A stretch of 57,171 nt of DNA from Streptomyces sp. ISL-94 (GCF_018614075.1 NZ_JAGGOZ010000084.1:1-57171); one strand, 5' to 3'. Shown: positions 26,501-35,121, counted from the stretch's first letter. The notes: generated by a model from the letters alone, not told the origin. A program made the numbers and translations.

Positions 26501-27463
26501 TCACCACTCGGCGATGAGCGGCCTGTCCGGTCCGTGCTGCTGCCAGGCTTCGGTGAGGCGGACGAGGCGGGTGGGGGCGGCGATGCCGCGCACGGTCGCG
26601 ATCCTGTCGCCCGCGATGTCGAACGTGACGGCGCCGATGACCTGGTCCCCGAGCACGAACAGGATGGCGGGGGCGCCGTTGACGAGCGCGTAGTGGATGG
26701 CGGGCGCGCCGCCGGCGAGCCGTCGTTTCGCGGGCGTGGGTTTGAAGCCGCCCCGGGCGATGGCGGCGACGCGCTGCGGGGTGTCGAACCGCAGCAGCTT
26801 CTCCGCCAGGCCGGCGCCGTCGGAGATCGCGACCACGTCGTCGGTGAGCATCGCCACCAGCCGATCGGTACGGCCCGAGGTTGCAGCGGCGAGGAATTCC
26901 TCGATGATCCTGCGGGCGGATGCCGGGTCGACTTCGCCGCGGCGGCGGCGCGCGGCGGTGATGCGGGTCCGGGCGCGGTGGAGGTGCTGCTGGCTTGCGG
27001 ACTCGGTGATGTCGAGGATGTCGGCGATCTCGGCGTGGCCGTAGGAGAACGCTTCGCGCAGGAGGTAGACGGCCCGCTCGATGGGTGACAGGCGCTCCAA
27101 GACGGTCAGAACGGCCAGGGAGACCGATTCGCGCTGTTCGAAGGTGTCGGCCGGGCCGAGCATTGGGTCACCGTCGAGGAGGGGTTCGGGCAGCCAGGCG
27201 CCGACGGTTCGTTCGCGGCGGGCTTGTGCCGAGCGGAGCCGGTCGAGGCACAGGTTGGTGACGACCTTGGTCAGCCATGCTTCGGGCACTTTGATCTGCT
27301 GCCGGTCGGCGGCCTGCCAGTGCAGGAACGCGTCCTGCACGGCGTCTTGGGCGTCGGCGGCGGAGCCCAGCAGCCGGTACGCCAGCGAGGCCAGCCGGTT
27401 CCGGCTGGCCTCGAACCGACTGGTGTCGAAGCGATCGACTGCCGTGCTGTCCACGCGGATCAC
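26501..27463 (-). CDS. ECF41-type RNA polymerase sigma factor with SnoaL-like C-terminal domain
   Basis: The 320-residue protein has sigma region 2 (LAYRLLGSAADAQDAVQDAF), the linker motif WLPEP (residues 90-94) that marks ECF41 sigma factors, and region 4 (FSYGHAEIADILDITESASQ). A C-terminal SnoaL-like domain of about 120 residues follows; in this group it modulates activity without a separate anti-sigma factor. Two GTG starts are possible, at 27463 and 27454. The gene begins 12 bases after the FAD-oxidoreductase stop, so the two form an operon; ECF41 genes are typically linked to oxidoreductase-type partners that they control. Confidence 0.9.
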   Translation of the reverse strand: MIRVDSTAVDRFDTSRFEASRNRLASLAYRLLGSAADAQDAVQDAFLHWQAADRQQIKVPEAWLTKVVTNLCLDRLRSAQARRERTVGAWLPEPLLDGDPMLGPADTFEQRESVSLAVLTVLERLSPIERAVYLLREAFSYGHAEIADILDITESASQQHLHRARTRITAARRRRGEVDPASARRIIEEFLAAATSGRTDRLVAMLTDDVVAISDGAGLAEKLLRFDTPQRVAAIARGGFKPTPAKRRLAGGAPAIHYALVNGAPAILFVLGDQVIGAVTFDIAGDRIATVRGIAAPTRLVRLTEAWQQHGPDRPLIAEW

Positions 27464-27475
27464 CCTATGGGGCGG

Positions 27476-28672
27476 CTACGCGGCTGCCTTCTCGGGGGAC
27501 GTGTGCGGCGCAGAGGCCAGGCGGTGCTTGCGCTTGGGCAGGCCGAAGGTCGGGTGGGAGTTGGTCCACAACGACAGCTTGAGGATTCCTGCCTTGATCC
27601 GCGCCGCCTTCCGGCCGCCCATGTACTTCGGCTTTGCCTGCCCTTCGTGGTCGACCATCTGCAGGATTCCGTCCCGCCGTCCGAGGCTGATGTGGTTGCC
27701 CGGGTACTCCAGCTTGGTGTTCGCGATCTTGCGGCCGGTCAGGCGTCCCACGATCGCGTTCGTGGCCTGCATGCCGGTGAAGCCGGCCGAAGCACAGGAC
27801 ATGGGCAGCGGCCGGCCGTTGTCGCCGATGGCGTAGGCGCTGTCGCCGACGGCGTACACGTTCGGGTGCGAGACCGACCGCATGGTGCGATCGACGACGA
27901 TCCGACCGTTCTCGGTGACCGCCAGCCCGCCGGCGGCGGCGATCGGGCTGACCGCGAACCCGGCCGTCCACACGGTCGCGTCGGATGCCAGGACGGTGCC
28001 GTCGGCGCACAGCACCTGCGTCGCTTCGACGGTTTCGACGCTGGTTTGCTCCAGGACGGTGATGCGCAGCCGGTCGCAGGTCTGGCGCAGGTGGCTGCGG
28101 GCTGCGGCGGAGAGCTGTGCGCCCAGCTTGCCGCGGGCGACCAGCGTCACCGACAGGCTCGGCCGGGATTCGGCGATCTCGGTGGCGGTCTCGATGCCGG
28201 TCAGCCCGTCGCCGACGATCAGAACACTCCGGCATTCGCGCTTGCTCAGGCTGTCCAGGCGCTCGCGCAGGCGCAGTGCGGAAGGCCGGGCGGCGACATC
28301 GAAGGCGTGCTCGGTCACGCCGGGGACGCCGTGGTCGGCGACGTGGCTGCCGAGTGCATAGAGAAGCGTGTCGTAGCCGAGCTCGCCGCCACCATCGGCA
28401 TCGGCCACGGCGACGACCTGGCGCTCGGGGTCGACGGCGGTGACACGGGCCCGGCGCAGTCGTATAGCCGTGCCCGCGAAGACCTCGGCGAGCTGTGGAG
28501 CCTCGATCTCCTGGCCGGCGGCGAGCTGGTGCAGCCGCAGCCGCTGGACGAAGTCCGGCTCTGCGTTGACCACGGTGATCTCGGTGTCCGCCGGGGACAG
28601 CCGGCGGGCCAGGGTCCCGGCCACGTACGCTCCGGCATAGCCGGCTCCGAGGACGACGATGCGGTGCTTCAT
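27476..28672 (-). CDS. NDH-2-like FAD-dependent NAD(P)H oxidoreductase
   Basis: The 398-residue enzyme begins MKHRIVVLGAGYAGAYVAG (FAD Rossmann motif), has an NAD-binding GDGLTGIETATEIAE region and a C-terminal FAD contact VYAVGDSAYA. The layout is that of type II NADH dehydrogenases and related oxidoreductases at the inner membrane face. CAGGAG precedes the ATG at 28672. It leads the operon with the ECF41 sigma factor and is its likely regulatory target. The electron acceptor is unknown. Confidence 0.88.
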   Translation of the reverse strand: MKHRIVVLGAGYAGAYVAGTLARRLSPADTEITVVNAEPDFVQRLRLHQLAAGQEIEAPQLAEVFAGTAIRLRRARVTAVDPERQVVAVADADGGGELGYDTLLYALGSHVADHGVPGVTEHAFDVAARPSALRLRERLDSLSKRECRSVLIVGDGLTGIETATEIAESRPSLSVTLVARGKLGAQLSAAARSHLRQTCDRLRITVLEQTSVETVEATQVLCADGTVLASDATVWTAGFAVSPIAAAGGLAVTENGRIVVDRTMRSVSHPNVYAVGDSAYAIGDNGRPLPMSCASAGFTGMQATNAIVGRLTGRKIANTKLEYPGNHISLGRRDGILQMVDHEGQAKPKYMGGRKAARIKAGILKLSLWTNSHPTFGLPKRKHRLASAPHTSPEKAAA

Positions 28673-28729
28673 GTCTCGCTCCTGTCGGTTCGCTTGGCTC
28701 TCGGTGACTTGAGCGGAACAGCGTCCCGA

Positions 28730-28742
28730 TTCCTGACAGGAA
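28730..28742. promoter_or_regulatory. Palindrome upstream of the oxidoreductase/sigma operon
   Basis: TTCCTGACAGGAA is a perfect inverted repeat around its central base, about 60 bases upstream of the oxidoreductase ATG. It is a plausible operator. I could not recognise a clear ECF41 promoter, expected to resemble TGTCACA plus CGTC, in this gap. Confidence 0.45.
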
Positions 28743-28865
28743 CTGGATGTGGTGTGGGTCACAGGGCGGAAGGGGTGTTGCGAGGCATGCCCGGGGCCGG
28801 GCGCCCGGTCGATGAAGTCCGCCGGCGTCGCCATCATGACCTCGGGTCGGCAGCCCGGGCGATAG

Positions 28866-29156
28866 GCGTCAGATGTGGGGTGGGGTCAGCCCGTTTTGTC
28901 GGACCGGCCAGGAGGCCTGGCAGGCATGCGCGGTGCACGCGATCCGTGACGGCACCCCCGAGCGAGGCCGGGCGACGCCTCGGCGTGACGGCTGTTTGGG
29001 GACCAGTTGGGGACCACCGCCACTGCCCGCAGGTGCACGACACGCGCATTCATGCACATTACTCGCCCTCAAATCGCCCTGTATGCCAGGATTTTGACCC
29101 CGACCCGTCGATCTGGGGGTCAAGGGGTCGCAGGTTCAAATCCTGTCGTCCCGACT
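28866..29156 (+). repeat. Direct repeat A with 3' half of tRNA-Pro(GGG), attachment-site-like
   Basis: This stretch is a diverged direct repeat of 43558-43792, identical over the last 46 bases (29111-29156). Those bases run from the anticodon loop (CTGGGGG) through the T-arm (GCAGGTTCAAATCCTGT) to the acceptor strand (CGTCCCGA) of a tRNA-Pro. The 5' half of the tRNA is absent, so no tRNA is made. Actinomycete elements such as pSAM2 integrate into the segment from the anticodon loop to the 3' end of tRNA-Pro. Upstream TTGACCCC pairs with GGGGTCAA across 14 bases, like the arms of an integrase core site. This copy has roughly 55 extra bases between 28905 and 28970 compared with copy B. Confidence 0.8.
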
Positions 29157-29173
29157 CGAAAGAGTCGCAGGTC

Positions 29174-29207
29174 AGGGGCCGTTTCAGAGCAATCTGAAAC
29201 GGCCCCT
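29174..29207 (+). terminator. Strong hairpin after tRNA-Pro-like repeat A
   Basis: GGGGCCGTTTCAGA pairs perfectly with TCTGAAACGGCCCC around GCAA, with one more A-T pair below, followed by TTGATCGTTTTT. It is an intrinsic terminator of the kind that ends tRNA transcripts. Confidence 0.88.
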
Positions 29208-29446
29208 TGATCGTTTTTGGGGACCAGTTGGGGACCAGCGCACTTGACCGGGCTGGAGCGCACCTTGACCCGGTCAAGGTGCGTCACGTGCTGCCGCCTG
29301 GGGGCAGCACGAAGGGCCGGCGCACGGTGAGGGCGGTACGCGCCCGTGGCCCGCTCCGAGCAGAGAGGGCGGACTTCCGCCAGCGCTTTCTTCTGCAGTG
29401 CCCTTCATGGGCGGTGCGCTATTCCGACGATGCCGCGGCCCCGCAC

Positions 29447-29705
29447 TCACCGCTGGGAACGCAGTATCAGTTCGTCGACGACGAAGTTGAAGTTTGCGGC
29501 GGGGTCGCCTTCCGGCCTGAGCAGGCTGTCGAGGCAGCGCGCGACTCCTGCCGTTCCAGTGGTGAAGTCGGTGCTCTCGCGGACCGCCTGCTCTCCGGGA
29601 ATCCCGCTCTCTCTGGGCAGTGGATACGGAAGAGGGGAACGCCTTCCGCCACCGTCCAGGCGGCTTCGCGGTACTGTGGATCCTCGGTGAACTCCCGCTG
29701 GAAGC
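29447..29705 (-). pseudogene. C-terminal remnant of a LanC-like lanthipeptide synthetase
   Basis: Ending at a stop at 29447-29449, the frame reads IPGEQAVRESTDFTTGTAGV, then ARCLDSLLRPEGDPAANFNF and VVDELILRSQR. The TDFTTGTAGVA block resembles the last part of the LanC cyclase domain in class III/IV (LanKC-type) synthetases. A second frame upstream (EDPQYREAAWTVAE) looks like the preceding helix, so a frameshift is also needed. All earlier domains are gone; an IS481 remnant abuts it at about 29706. Confidence 0.55.
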
Positions 29706-29850
29706 GTTCCGCGGCCCGTCGCAGCGGCCAGCCGTCGTCCACGACGTAGCGGGTCAGCCGCAGTCTCCCGGTCTCGGTCAGCGGGGCATTACGGTGGGAC
29801 ACCATTTCAAGCACCCAGCACGCGTGTCACCGACGTCCCGGGACAACACA
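29706..29850 (-). mobile_element. 5'-end remnant of an IS481-family insertion sequence
   Basis: Reading on the minus strand, the element end TGTGTTGTCCCGGGACGTC (near 29850) is followed by the start of an IS481 transposase: VSHRNAPLTETGRLRLTRYV then VDDGWPLRRAAERFQ. The similarity stops there, so only about 37 codons and one terminal repeat remain. The DDE catalytic domain is missing. Confidence 0.7.
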
Positions 29851-30261
29851 CCTAGCACCCGGGACGGCACCGAGCACGACGGGACAGCACAGGCATATTT
29901 TCGGCCAGACTGCCGAACCTGGGCCCAGCCGACCGTTTCTGACGGTTGGCTGGCAGTGCGACTGCCCGCCGGGTGGCGTGCATGCTCTCCCACGCCCTGG
30001 TCACGGCCGGTGTGTGAAGCCGTTCCGCTGCGCGACCGGCACCCGGAACGGGGCGTGCAGCGCTCCGAGCGGGAACAGACGGCCGACCGCCCCGGCATCG
30101 TGCCGCTCCTGTCGACCCTCCCCTGCCTGCCATCCAGGCCCGAGGGCCGCAGCCGCGTACGCCTTGTACCCGCTGCCGCCCGCCGCCTTCCGCCTTGCCG
30201 CCATCTTCATCCGGTCAGCTGGATGATCCGAAGGAATCGGCCTGGCGACTGTCCGTCTCGA
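29851..30261. other. Spacer without a recognisable gene
   Basis: About 410 bases beyond the IS481 end contain no frame with a believable start and protein on either strand. I see no repeat or hairpin of note. Confidence 0.35.
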
Positions 30262-30651
30262 CTACCACTTCGCGAACGGCGTTCGCATCGCAAGGTCGGG
30301 AGCGGCTCGTCGCAGCGCGGCCCCGAAATCACGGGCCAAGCCGGTGAGAAGCTCCAGCGCTGCCGTACGCGACAGGACTTCCACGTCCGGACCCGGGCGC
30401 CATGCAGTGCCCGAGATACATCGGATCTTCGTGGTGTCCCCTGCGGGCACGAAGGTCAGGCGTCGCTCGATCCCCTGCCCGTAGAGGTCGATCTCGGCGG
30501 AACGGCCCGATTGCAGCCTGTCGATCGCCTCGGGGAGCTGCTCGATCACTGATGAAAGATCGTACGAAATGTTGACCGGCCATTCCTCTTGACCGAACCC
30601 CGAGACGACGAAGCGTGCATCGGTTTCGGAAAGCAGCTGACATGCGTCCAT
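30262..30651 (-). CDS. Hypothetical protein, immunity-protein-sized
   Basis: The 129-residue acidic protein begins MDACQLLSETDARFVVSGFG and contains AEIDLYGQGIERRLTFVPAG and a helical C-terminus (LELLTGLARDFGAALRRAAP). No signal peptide or membrane segment is seen and I recognise no family. Size, acidity and the RHS remnant a few kilobases away would suit an orphan immunity gene, but that is speculation. The ATG at 30651 has a weak ribosome site. Confidence 0.55.
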   Translation of the reverse strand: MDACQLLSETDARFVVSGFGQEEWPVNISYDLSSVIEQLPEAIDRLQSGRSAEIDLYGQGIERRLTFVPAGDTTKIRCISGTAWRPGPDVEVLSRTAALELLTGLARDFGAALRRAAPDLAMRTPFAKW

Positions 30652-30736
30652 GGCCAGCGACTCGTACTGAACTTGATCGGGTGATGTCGGGCTGTTTGCC
30701 GGACAGCGTGCGGGTGGCTTCGGTAGTCCTGGTGGG

Positions 30737-31800
30737 GTGAGGTATCCGCAGGGTGGCGGCTTGACCGATGCCGAGAGGGCCGGGCGGGAGCGGGTTCGGC
30801 TCCAGGCCGTGGCTGGCTTCGAGGCTGGCGATAAGAACCGGGAGATTGCTGCTGCGCTGCGTGTCTCGGAACGGTCGGTGGAACGCTGGCGGCGTCAGTG
30901 GCGCGAAGAGGGCCTGGCCGGGGTGGCATCGAAGGGGTCGCCTGGCCGGCCCCGACTGTCGGACACGCAGATGGCGCGGCTGGAGTGGGAGTTGGAGCGG
31001 GGTCCGCTGGCTCACGGGTGGGCCGACCAGCGGTGGACGCTGGCCCGGGTGAAGACGATGATCGGCCGTCTGTTCCACGTCTCGTACACCGTGGAGGGCA
31101 CCTGGCGGCTGCTGCGGCGGCACGGCTGGTCGTGGCAGCAGCCCACCCGGCGCGCGATCGAGCGCGACGACCACGCGGTTGAGCTTTGGAAACTGGAGGT
31201 CTGGCCGCGGGTAAGAGCACCGCGGCGGTGAACAACGCCTGGGTAGTCTTCGAGGACGAAGCCGGCCAGTCGATGACACCGCCGCGTGCCAGAACCTGGG
31301 GCCGCCGGGGTTGCACTCCGGTGGTCCGCGTGCGCGGGCGCGGCTCGGGCCGGGTCTCCATGGCGGGGATGACCTGCTACAAGCCCGGCGAGCGGTCCCG
31401 GCTGATCTACGCGATCCGCGAGTACCGGGGACGAAAGGACGAACCGAAGGGCTTCGGCTGGAAGGACTACCGCGACTTGATCATCCGCGCCTACACCCAG
31501 CTCGGCGGCCCGATCGTCCTGGTCTGGGACAACCTGCGCATGCACCTGGTCGCGCCGCTGCGAGAGTTCTTCGAGGCCAACACCGCCTGGCTCACCGTCT
31601 TCCAGCTACCGACCTACGCCCCAGACCTGAACCCGCAGGAGGGCATCTGGTCGTTGGTCAAACGCGACATCGGCAACCTCGCCGCTGCGGACCTCAGCCA
31701 GATCACTCGCGCCGTGAAGCGACGCCTCAAAAAGATCCAGTACCGACCGGAGCTGGTCGACGGCTGCTTGACGGCCACGGGTCTCGTATTGGAGGGCTGA
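30737..31800 (+). mobile_element. IS630-family transposase in two frames
   Basis: The first frame (30737-31231) holds the helix-turn-helix part: NREIAAALRVSERSVERWRR and GSPGRPRLSDTQMARLEWEL. The second (31186-31800) holds the DDE domain: WVVFEDEAGQSMTPPRARTW, LVWDNLRMHLVAPLREFF and LPTYAPDLNPQEGIWSLVKR, with the catalytic Asp/Asp/Glu pattern. The frames overlap by 46 bases and need a -1 shift. Some IS630 elements use programmed frameshifting, so this may be an active element or a frameshift mutant. I could not identify terminal inverted repeats by eye. Confidence 0.85.
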
Positions 31801-31806
31801 CGTGCC

Positions 31807-31992
31807 TCAGCTCGCCCAGTTCGCGTAGTCGCCCATCGCGACGTCGTCACACAGGGTTTCCCATAGCCCATTGTGTGCCAGCGCGGTGTCATCGAGGTTG
31901 GCGAGGAGCTCGCGAAGGTCGTCCGCTGCCTCGTCGAATCTGTCTTCTTCGCCTTCTTCGTAGAACAATCCATATCCCGGTCCGGTGTTCAT
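31807..31992 (-). CDS. Small acidic hypothetical protein
   Basis: A 61-codon frame begins MNTGPGYGLFYEEGEEDRFD and continues EAADDLRELLANLDDTALAH, ending GDYANWAS. It is strongly acidic. Its stop lies seven bases beyond the IS630 reading frame, so the insertion may have displaced its original neighbour or cut it. I do not recognise it. Confidence 0.45.
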   Translation of the reverse strand: MNTGPGYGLFYEEGEEDRFDEAADDLRELLANLDDTALAHNGLWETLCDDVAMGDYANWAS

Positions 31993-32113
31993 CGCCGCAG
32001 TGCGGTAGGTGCTCGATGCGGCCGCGCGGATGGGCAGGGCGGTGCCTGATGGTCCGATGTGCCAGTGACGCCAGGACGCGGAGCTGTTCAGCGCTGTGCG
32101 CAGGTCATGCCTC

Positions 32114-32560
32114 TCAGCCCGGCTGGCCGTGGGTTCCTGCCTCTAGGGACGTGCGGAGGGTGGCCAGGGCCGCGGCGATGTGGATCAGGTCGTCAGGAGA
32201 GACGGCCGCTGTCAGCGCGGCGAGTTCGCTTGCGACGATGGGGCGGGAGGCGGCCAGCTTCGTCTCGCCCTCGGGCGTGAGGTGAAGGACGGACGAGCGG
32301 CGGTCCTGGGGATGCGCGACCCGCACGCACCAGCCTGCGGCCACTAGCCGGTCGACCGCCTTGCTGACGGCTCCCACAGTGATCGCCAGCTCGCCGACGA
32401 TGTCGAGAACACGGCATCCCGGCACCCGGTCGATGAGGTCAAGGAACTCGAACTGGCCGAGTCCCAGACCCTGTTCGGAGATCAGCCGGGCGTTCACGGC
32501 GTTGTAAAGCCGGGTCTCGACACGGACGAGATCGGTGAAGACTGATGTGACGTGGCTCAC
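32114..32560 (-). CDS. MarR-family transcriptional regulator
   Basis: The 148-residue protein has the MarR winged-helix layout: LGQFEFLDLIDRVPG, then RVLDIVGELAITVGAVSKAV as the recognition HTH, and the wing HPQDRRSSVLHLTPEGETKL. I prefer the GTG at 32560 because GGAGG lies six bases upstream; the frame extends to 32647 over the operator region. It is divergent from an alpha/beta hydrolase gene, and three palindromes fill the gap, so it very probably represses both. Confidence 0.9.
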   Translation of the reverse strand: MSHVTSVFTDLVRVETRLYNAVNARLISEQGLGLGQFEFLDLIDRVPGCRVLDIVGELAITVGAVSKAVDRLVAAGWCVRVAHPQDRRSSVLHLTPEGETKLAASRPIVASELAALTAAVSPDDLIHIAAALATLRTSLEAGTHGQPG

Positions 32561-32574
32561 GAAAACCTCCAATA

Positions 32575-32638
32575 GATTCCTAGGAATCATCTTCCTTGGA
32601 ATGTGGTTAACTGTGACAGATGGATTCCCGGGAATCCA
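32575..32638. promoter_or_regulatory. Three-palindrome operator between MarR and hydrolase genes
   Basis: GATTCCTAGGAATC (32575-32588) and TGGATTCCCGGGAATCCA (32621-32638) are perfect palindromes. Between them TTCCTTGGAA (32592-32601) is a third, weaker copy. All share the TTCC-NN-GGAA core. Centre spacings are about 15 and 33 bases. The pattern fits a homodimeric MarR repressor covering both divergent promoters. Confidence 0.8.
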
Positions 32639-32667
32639 CCCTGACACCCCGATCCGTGGAGGCCACC

Positions 32668-33594
32668 ATGTCCCGACAGCAGCGCGACGCCTTGGACGCC
32701 CTGTTCCGTTCCGTCCCGCGCCCCGAGACGCCGCTCACCGTCGAGGAGCAGCGCATCGGGTTCGCCGCAGCTGCATCCAGGCCCGCACCGGAGGGTGTGG
32801 CCACCCGAAGGGCTGTCCTCGGCGGTCGGCCTGCCCTGGAACTCATACCGGCCGGAACCTCCGGACCCGGCCGGCTGCTCTACCTGCACGGCGGCGGCTA
32901 CGTCATCGGCTCACCGGACACCCACGCCGGGCTGGCCGGCGAACTGGCCCACCGCGCCCGGCTGCGAGCGGTGTCGGTGGATTACCGCCTGGCACCCGAG
33001 CACCCCTTCCCGGCTGCCGTCGACGACGGACTCGCGGCCTACCGTGAGCTGCTGGCAACCGGCACCGACCCGCGGGACATCGTCGTGGCCGGCGACTCCG
33101 CCGGTGGCGGCCTGAGCATCGCCATGCTGATCGCGGCCCGGGAGGCCGGGCTGCCGCAGCCGGCCGCCGTGGTCGTTTTCTCCCCATGGGCCGACCTGAC
33201 CCTCACCGGCGGCAGCATGCGTTCCAAGGAGGACGCCGACCCCATCTTCACCGAGGCCGACGTACGCGCCTACGCCGACCTGTACCTCGGCGCGGCCGAC
33301 CGCGCGCACCCCCTGGCCAGCCCGGTCTTCGCCGACCTCACCGGCCTGCCCCCACTGCTCGTCCAGGCCGGGGCCAACGAGGTGCTCCTCGACGACGCGG
33401 TCCGGCTGGCCGGCCGCGCGGGCGCCGACGACGTCGAGGTCACACTCGAAGTCGGGCCCGGCCTTCCCCACGTCTTCCAGCTCCACTACGGCCGACTCGA
33501 CGAGGCCGACGCCGCACTCGACCACGCCGCCCGCTTCCTCACCGCGCACCTGGCCCGGCACCCGGACGCTGCCCGACTCGAACCGGTCCGCTGA
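32668..33594 (+). CDS. Alpha/beta hydrolase (hormone-sensitive-lipase-like esterase)
   Basis: The 308-residue enzyme shows the HSL-family oxyanion motif HGGGYVIG, the nucleophile in VAGDSAGGGLS, the motif DYRLAPEHPFPAA and a late catalytic His in GLPHVFQ. Such enzymes hydrolyse short-chain esters or lactones in the cytosol. The ATG at 32668 has GGAGG upstream; an earlier in-frame start at 32620 lies in the operator. Divergence from the MarR gene and the shared palindromes point to induction by a substrate or related aromatic ligand, which is inference. Confidence 0.92.
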   Translation: MSRQQRDALDALFRSVPRPETPLTVEEQRIGFAAAASRPAPEGVATRRAVLGGRPALELIPAGTSGPGRLLYLHGGGYVIGSPDTHAGLAGELAHRARLRAVSVDYRLAPEHPFPAAVDDGLAAYRELLATGTDPRDIVVAGDSAGGGLSIAMLIAAREAGLPQPAAVVVFSPWADLTLTGGSMRSKEDADPIFTEADVRAYADLYLGAADRAHPLASPVFADLTGLPPLLVQAGANEVLLDDAVRLAGRAGADDVEVTLEVGPGLPHVFQLHYGRLDEADAALDHAARFLTAHLARHPDAARLEPVR

Positions 33595-33766
33595 CTCTGC
33601 CGCGACTCAGGCGGACCTTCACGCGATGTCGTCACCGCCCGCAGGAGCACCAGCGCCGACATCGCCGGTTCAACTTCAGTAGTCGTCGGAGAGTTCGACT
33701 TTCACCAGATCGGGCGGCAGTTCCGCCGAAGGGGACGTGAGGGACATCCTCGTGTTCATTTCACCG

Positions 33767-33875
33767 TCACTTCACTATGGGGCATGCTGTCTTGTAGGTT
33801 CCATCAGGTTTGGGAACCATACGGACGTGGGTCGGTTCCACGATCGAACCATCGGGCTTGATGACCTGACCCATT
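33767..33875 (-). pseudogene. Orphan C-terminal tail downstream of the RHS remnant
   Basis: The frame reads GMGQVIKPDGSIVEPTHVRM and VPKPDGTYKTACPIVK, then stops. The repeated KPDG looks like the end of a longer extracellular or toxin-type protein, but no family is recognisable. It sits directly behind the RHS repeats in a different frame, so it may be the leftover variable C-terminus of the RHS protein. Confidence 0.4.
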
Positions 33876-33899
33876 CCCGGTGGGATCGGTACTTCGCGT

Positions 33900-34760
33900 A
33901 CCCCGTCAGATTGCCGTCCGCCCGGTAGGCGTATTCGCGGCGCTGGAGTGAACGTCCGTGACTGCTGACACACTGTTCGGTCATGCGGCCCATCACGTCG
34001 TAGCCGTGGGACAGCGATACCGACTCACCGACGCGGCGTACCACCTCCTGGCCGCCCGCGTCGCGTTCGAAGGTCATCGTACGGCCCGCGGTGGTGAGTG
34101 ACTCTCGCCGTCCGGCCGGGTCGTAGGTCCAGGAGCTGATGACGCCGCCGGGTGTCGTCCTGCCGGTTCGGCGGCCGAGGTCGTACTCGAAGGTGGTGAC
34201 AACGCCCGCGGCATCCTTGCGGATGACCTGTCCGAGAGCGTTGTACTGGAACCCGATGCTCGCGCCCATCCCGTTCGTACGCGAGATCAGGCCTGCCCGC
34301 CTGGTCGTAGCCGTAGGCGATGGTCCGATCGTCGAAGTCGGTCTCGGCCACGAGCCGCCCGGCCGGGTCGTACTCGTACCTCCATGCGAAGCCCTGCGGT
34401 GAACTGGTACCTGAGCCCGTCCGGGCCGGTACGGGAAGCGAGAAGGTCGAAGTCGGCGTACTCGTAGGTGGTCACCCCGCCCAGCGCATCGGTGTGGCTG
34501 GTGCAGTTGCCTTCACCGTCGTACGTCCAGGACTGTTCGCTGCCGTCCGCCTCGACACGACGGGCGAGGTGCCCCTCCACGGTCCATTCGAACCGGGCCG
34601 ACGAGCCCAATGCGTCGATGAAGGAGATCGGCCGACCGAATCCGTCGCGTGCGATCCGCGTCGTTGCGCCAAGTGGGTCGGTCAGCTCGACCTGCAGCCC
34701 GGCCTCGTTGGAGCGGACGACAGTGACGTGTCCGAGGGCCTCCCTGATGGCGACCCGGAA
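33900..34760 (-). pseudogene. RHS/YD-repeat protein remnant
   Basis: Several frames give consecutive YD repeats: EQSWTYDGEGNCTSHTDALG, GGVTTYEYADFDLLASRTGP, WRYEYDPAGRLVAETDFDDR, VVTTFEYDLGRRTGRTTPGG and SWTYDPAGRRESLTTAGRTM. At least two frame changes (near 34290 and 34400) interrupt them. Both ends are missing: there is no secretion or PAAR-type front and no complete RHS core or toxin. It is the middle of a polymorphic-toxin-type gene. Confidence 0.88.
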
Positions 34761-35121
34761 GCAGTATCAGCCGCAGACACCGTGGGCGGCGCAGGCCACT
34801 GGCTCCGGTCGCGATGCCCGCTGGCCCGGTTACCTCTCACACCCCGCGCCCGTGAACTCGCCCGCTTGACGGTTGCCCCGCCGCCAACCCAGCCGTGGTC
34901 CACGGCCGCCCCGCCGCAGTGGCCCGTCAGCGTGCTGTCCGGGGACCGGGCCACCCGCCAACCGGTCAACCAGGCGCGCTCGCGGCACCACTCCGTCGTG
35001 GTGCCCGGCTCATGTGCGGACGGGTCGATGTGCCCGCCCACGATTCGTCACACGATGGGCGCCCGTCGATGATGGGGGTAAGGGGAGGGGCTGTCGAGGG
35101 GCTGTACCTCCGGAGTTGATC
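34761..35121. other. Spacer upstream of the GNAT-AAA+ gene
   Basis: About 360 bases between the RHS remnant and the GNAT-AAA+ start hold no gene I can support; open frames here are run-ins to that gene. It should contain its promoter. Confidence 0.35.

Noticed and set aside
29059..29277. Minus-strand frame containing SGRQDLNLRPLDPQ, and its twin in 43686-44807
   Set aside because: This peptide is the antisense translation of the tRNA-Pro 3' half and turns up falsely in many annotations; it is not a protein family.
33085..33740. Plus-strand Arg/Pro-rich frame inside the hydrolase gene
   Set aside because: It is an out-of-frame shadow of a strong alpha/beta hydrolase gene.
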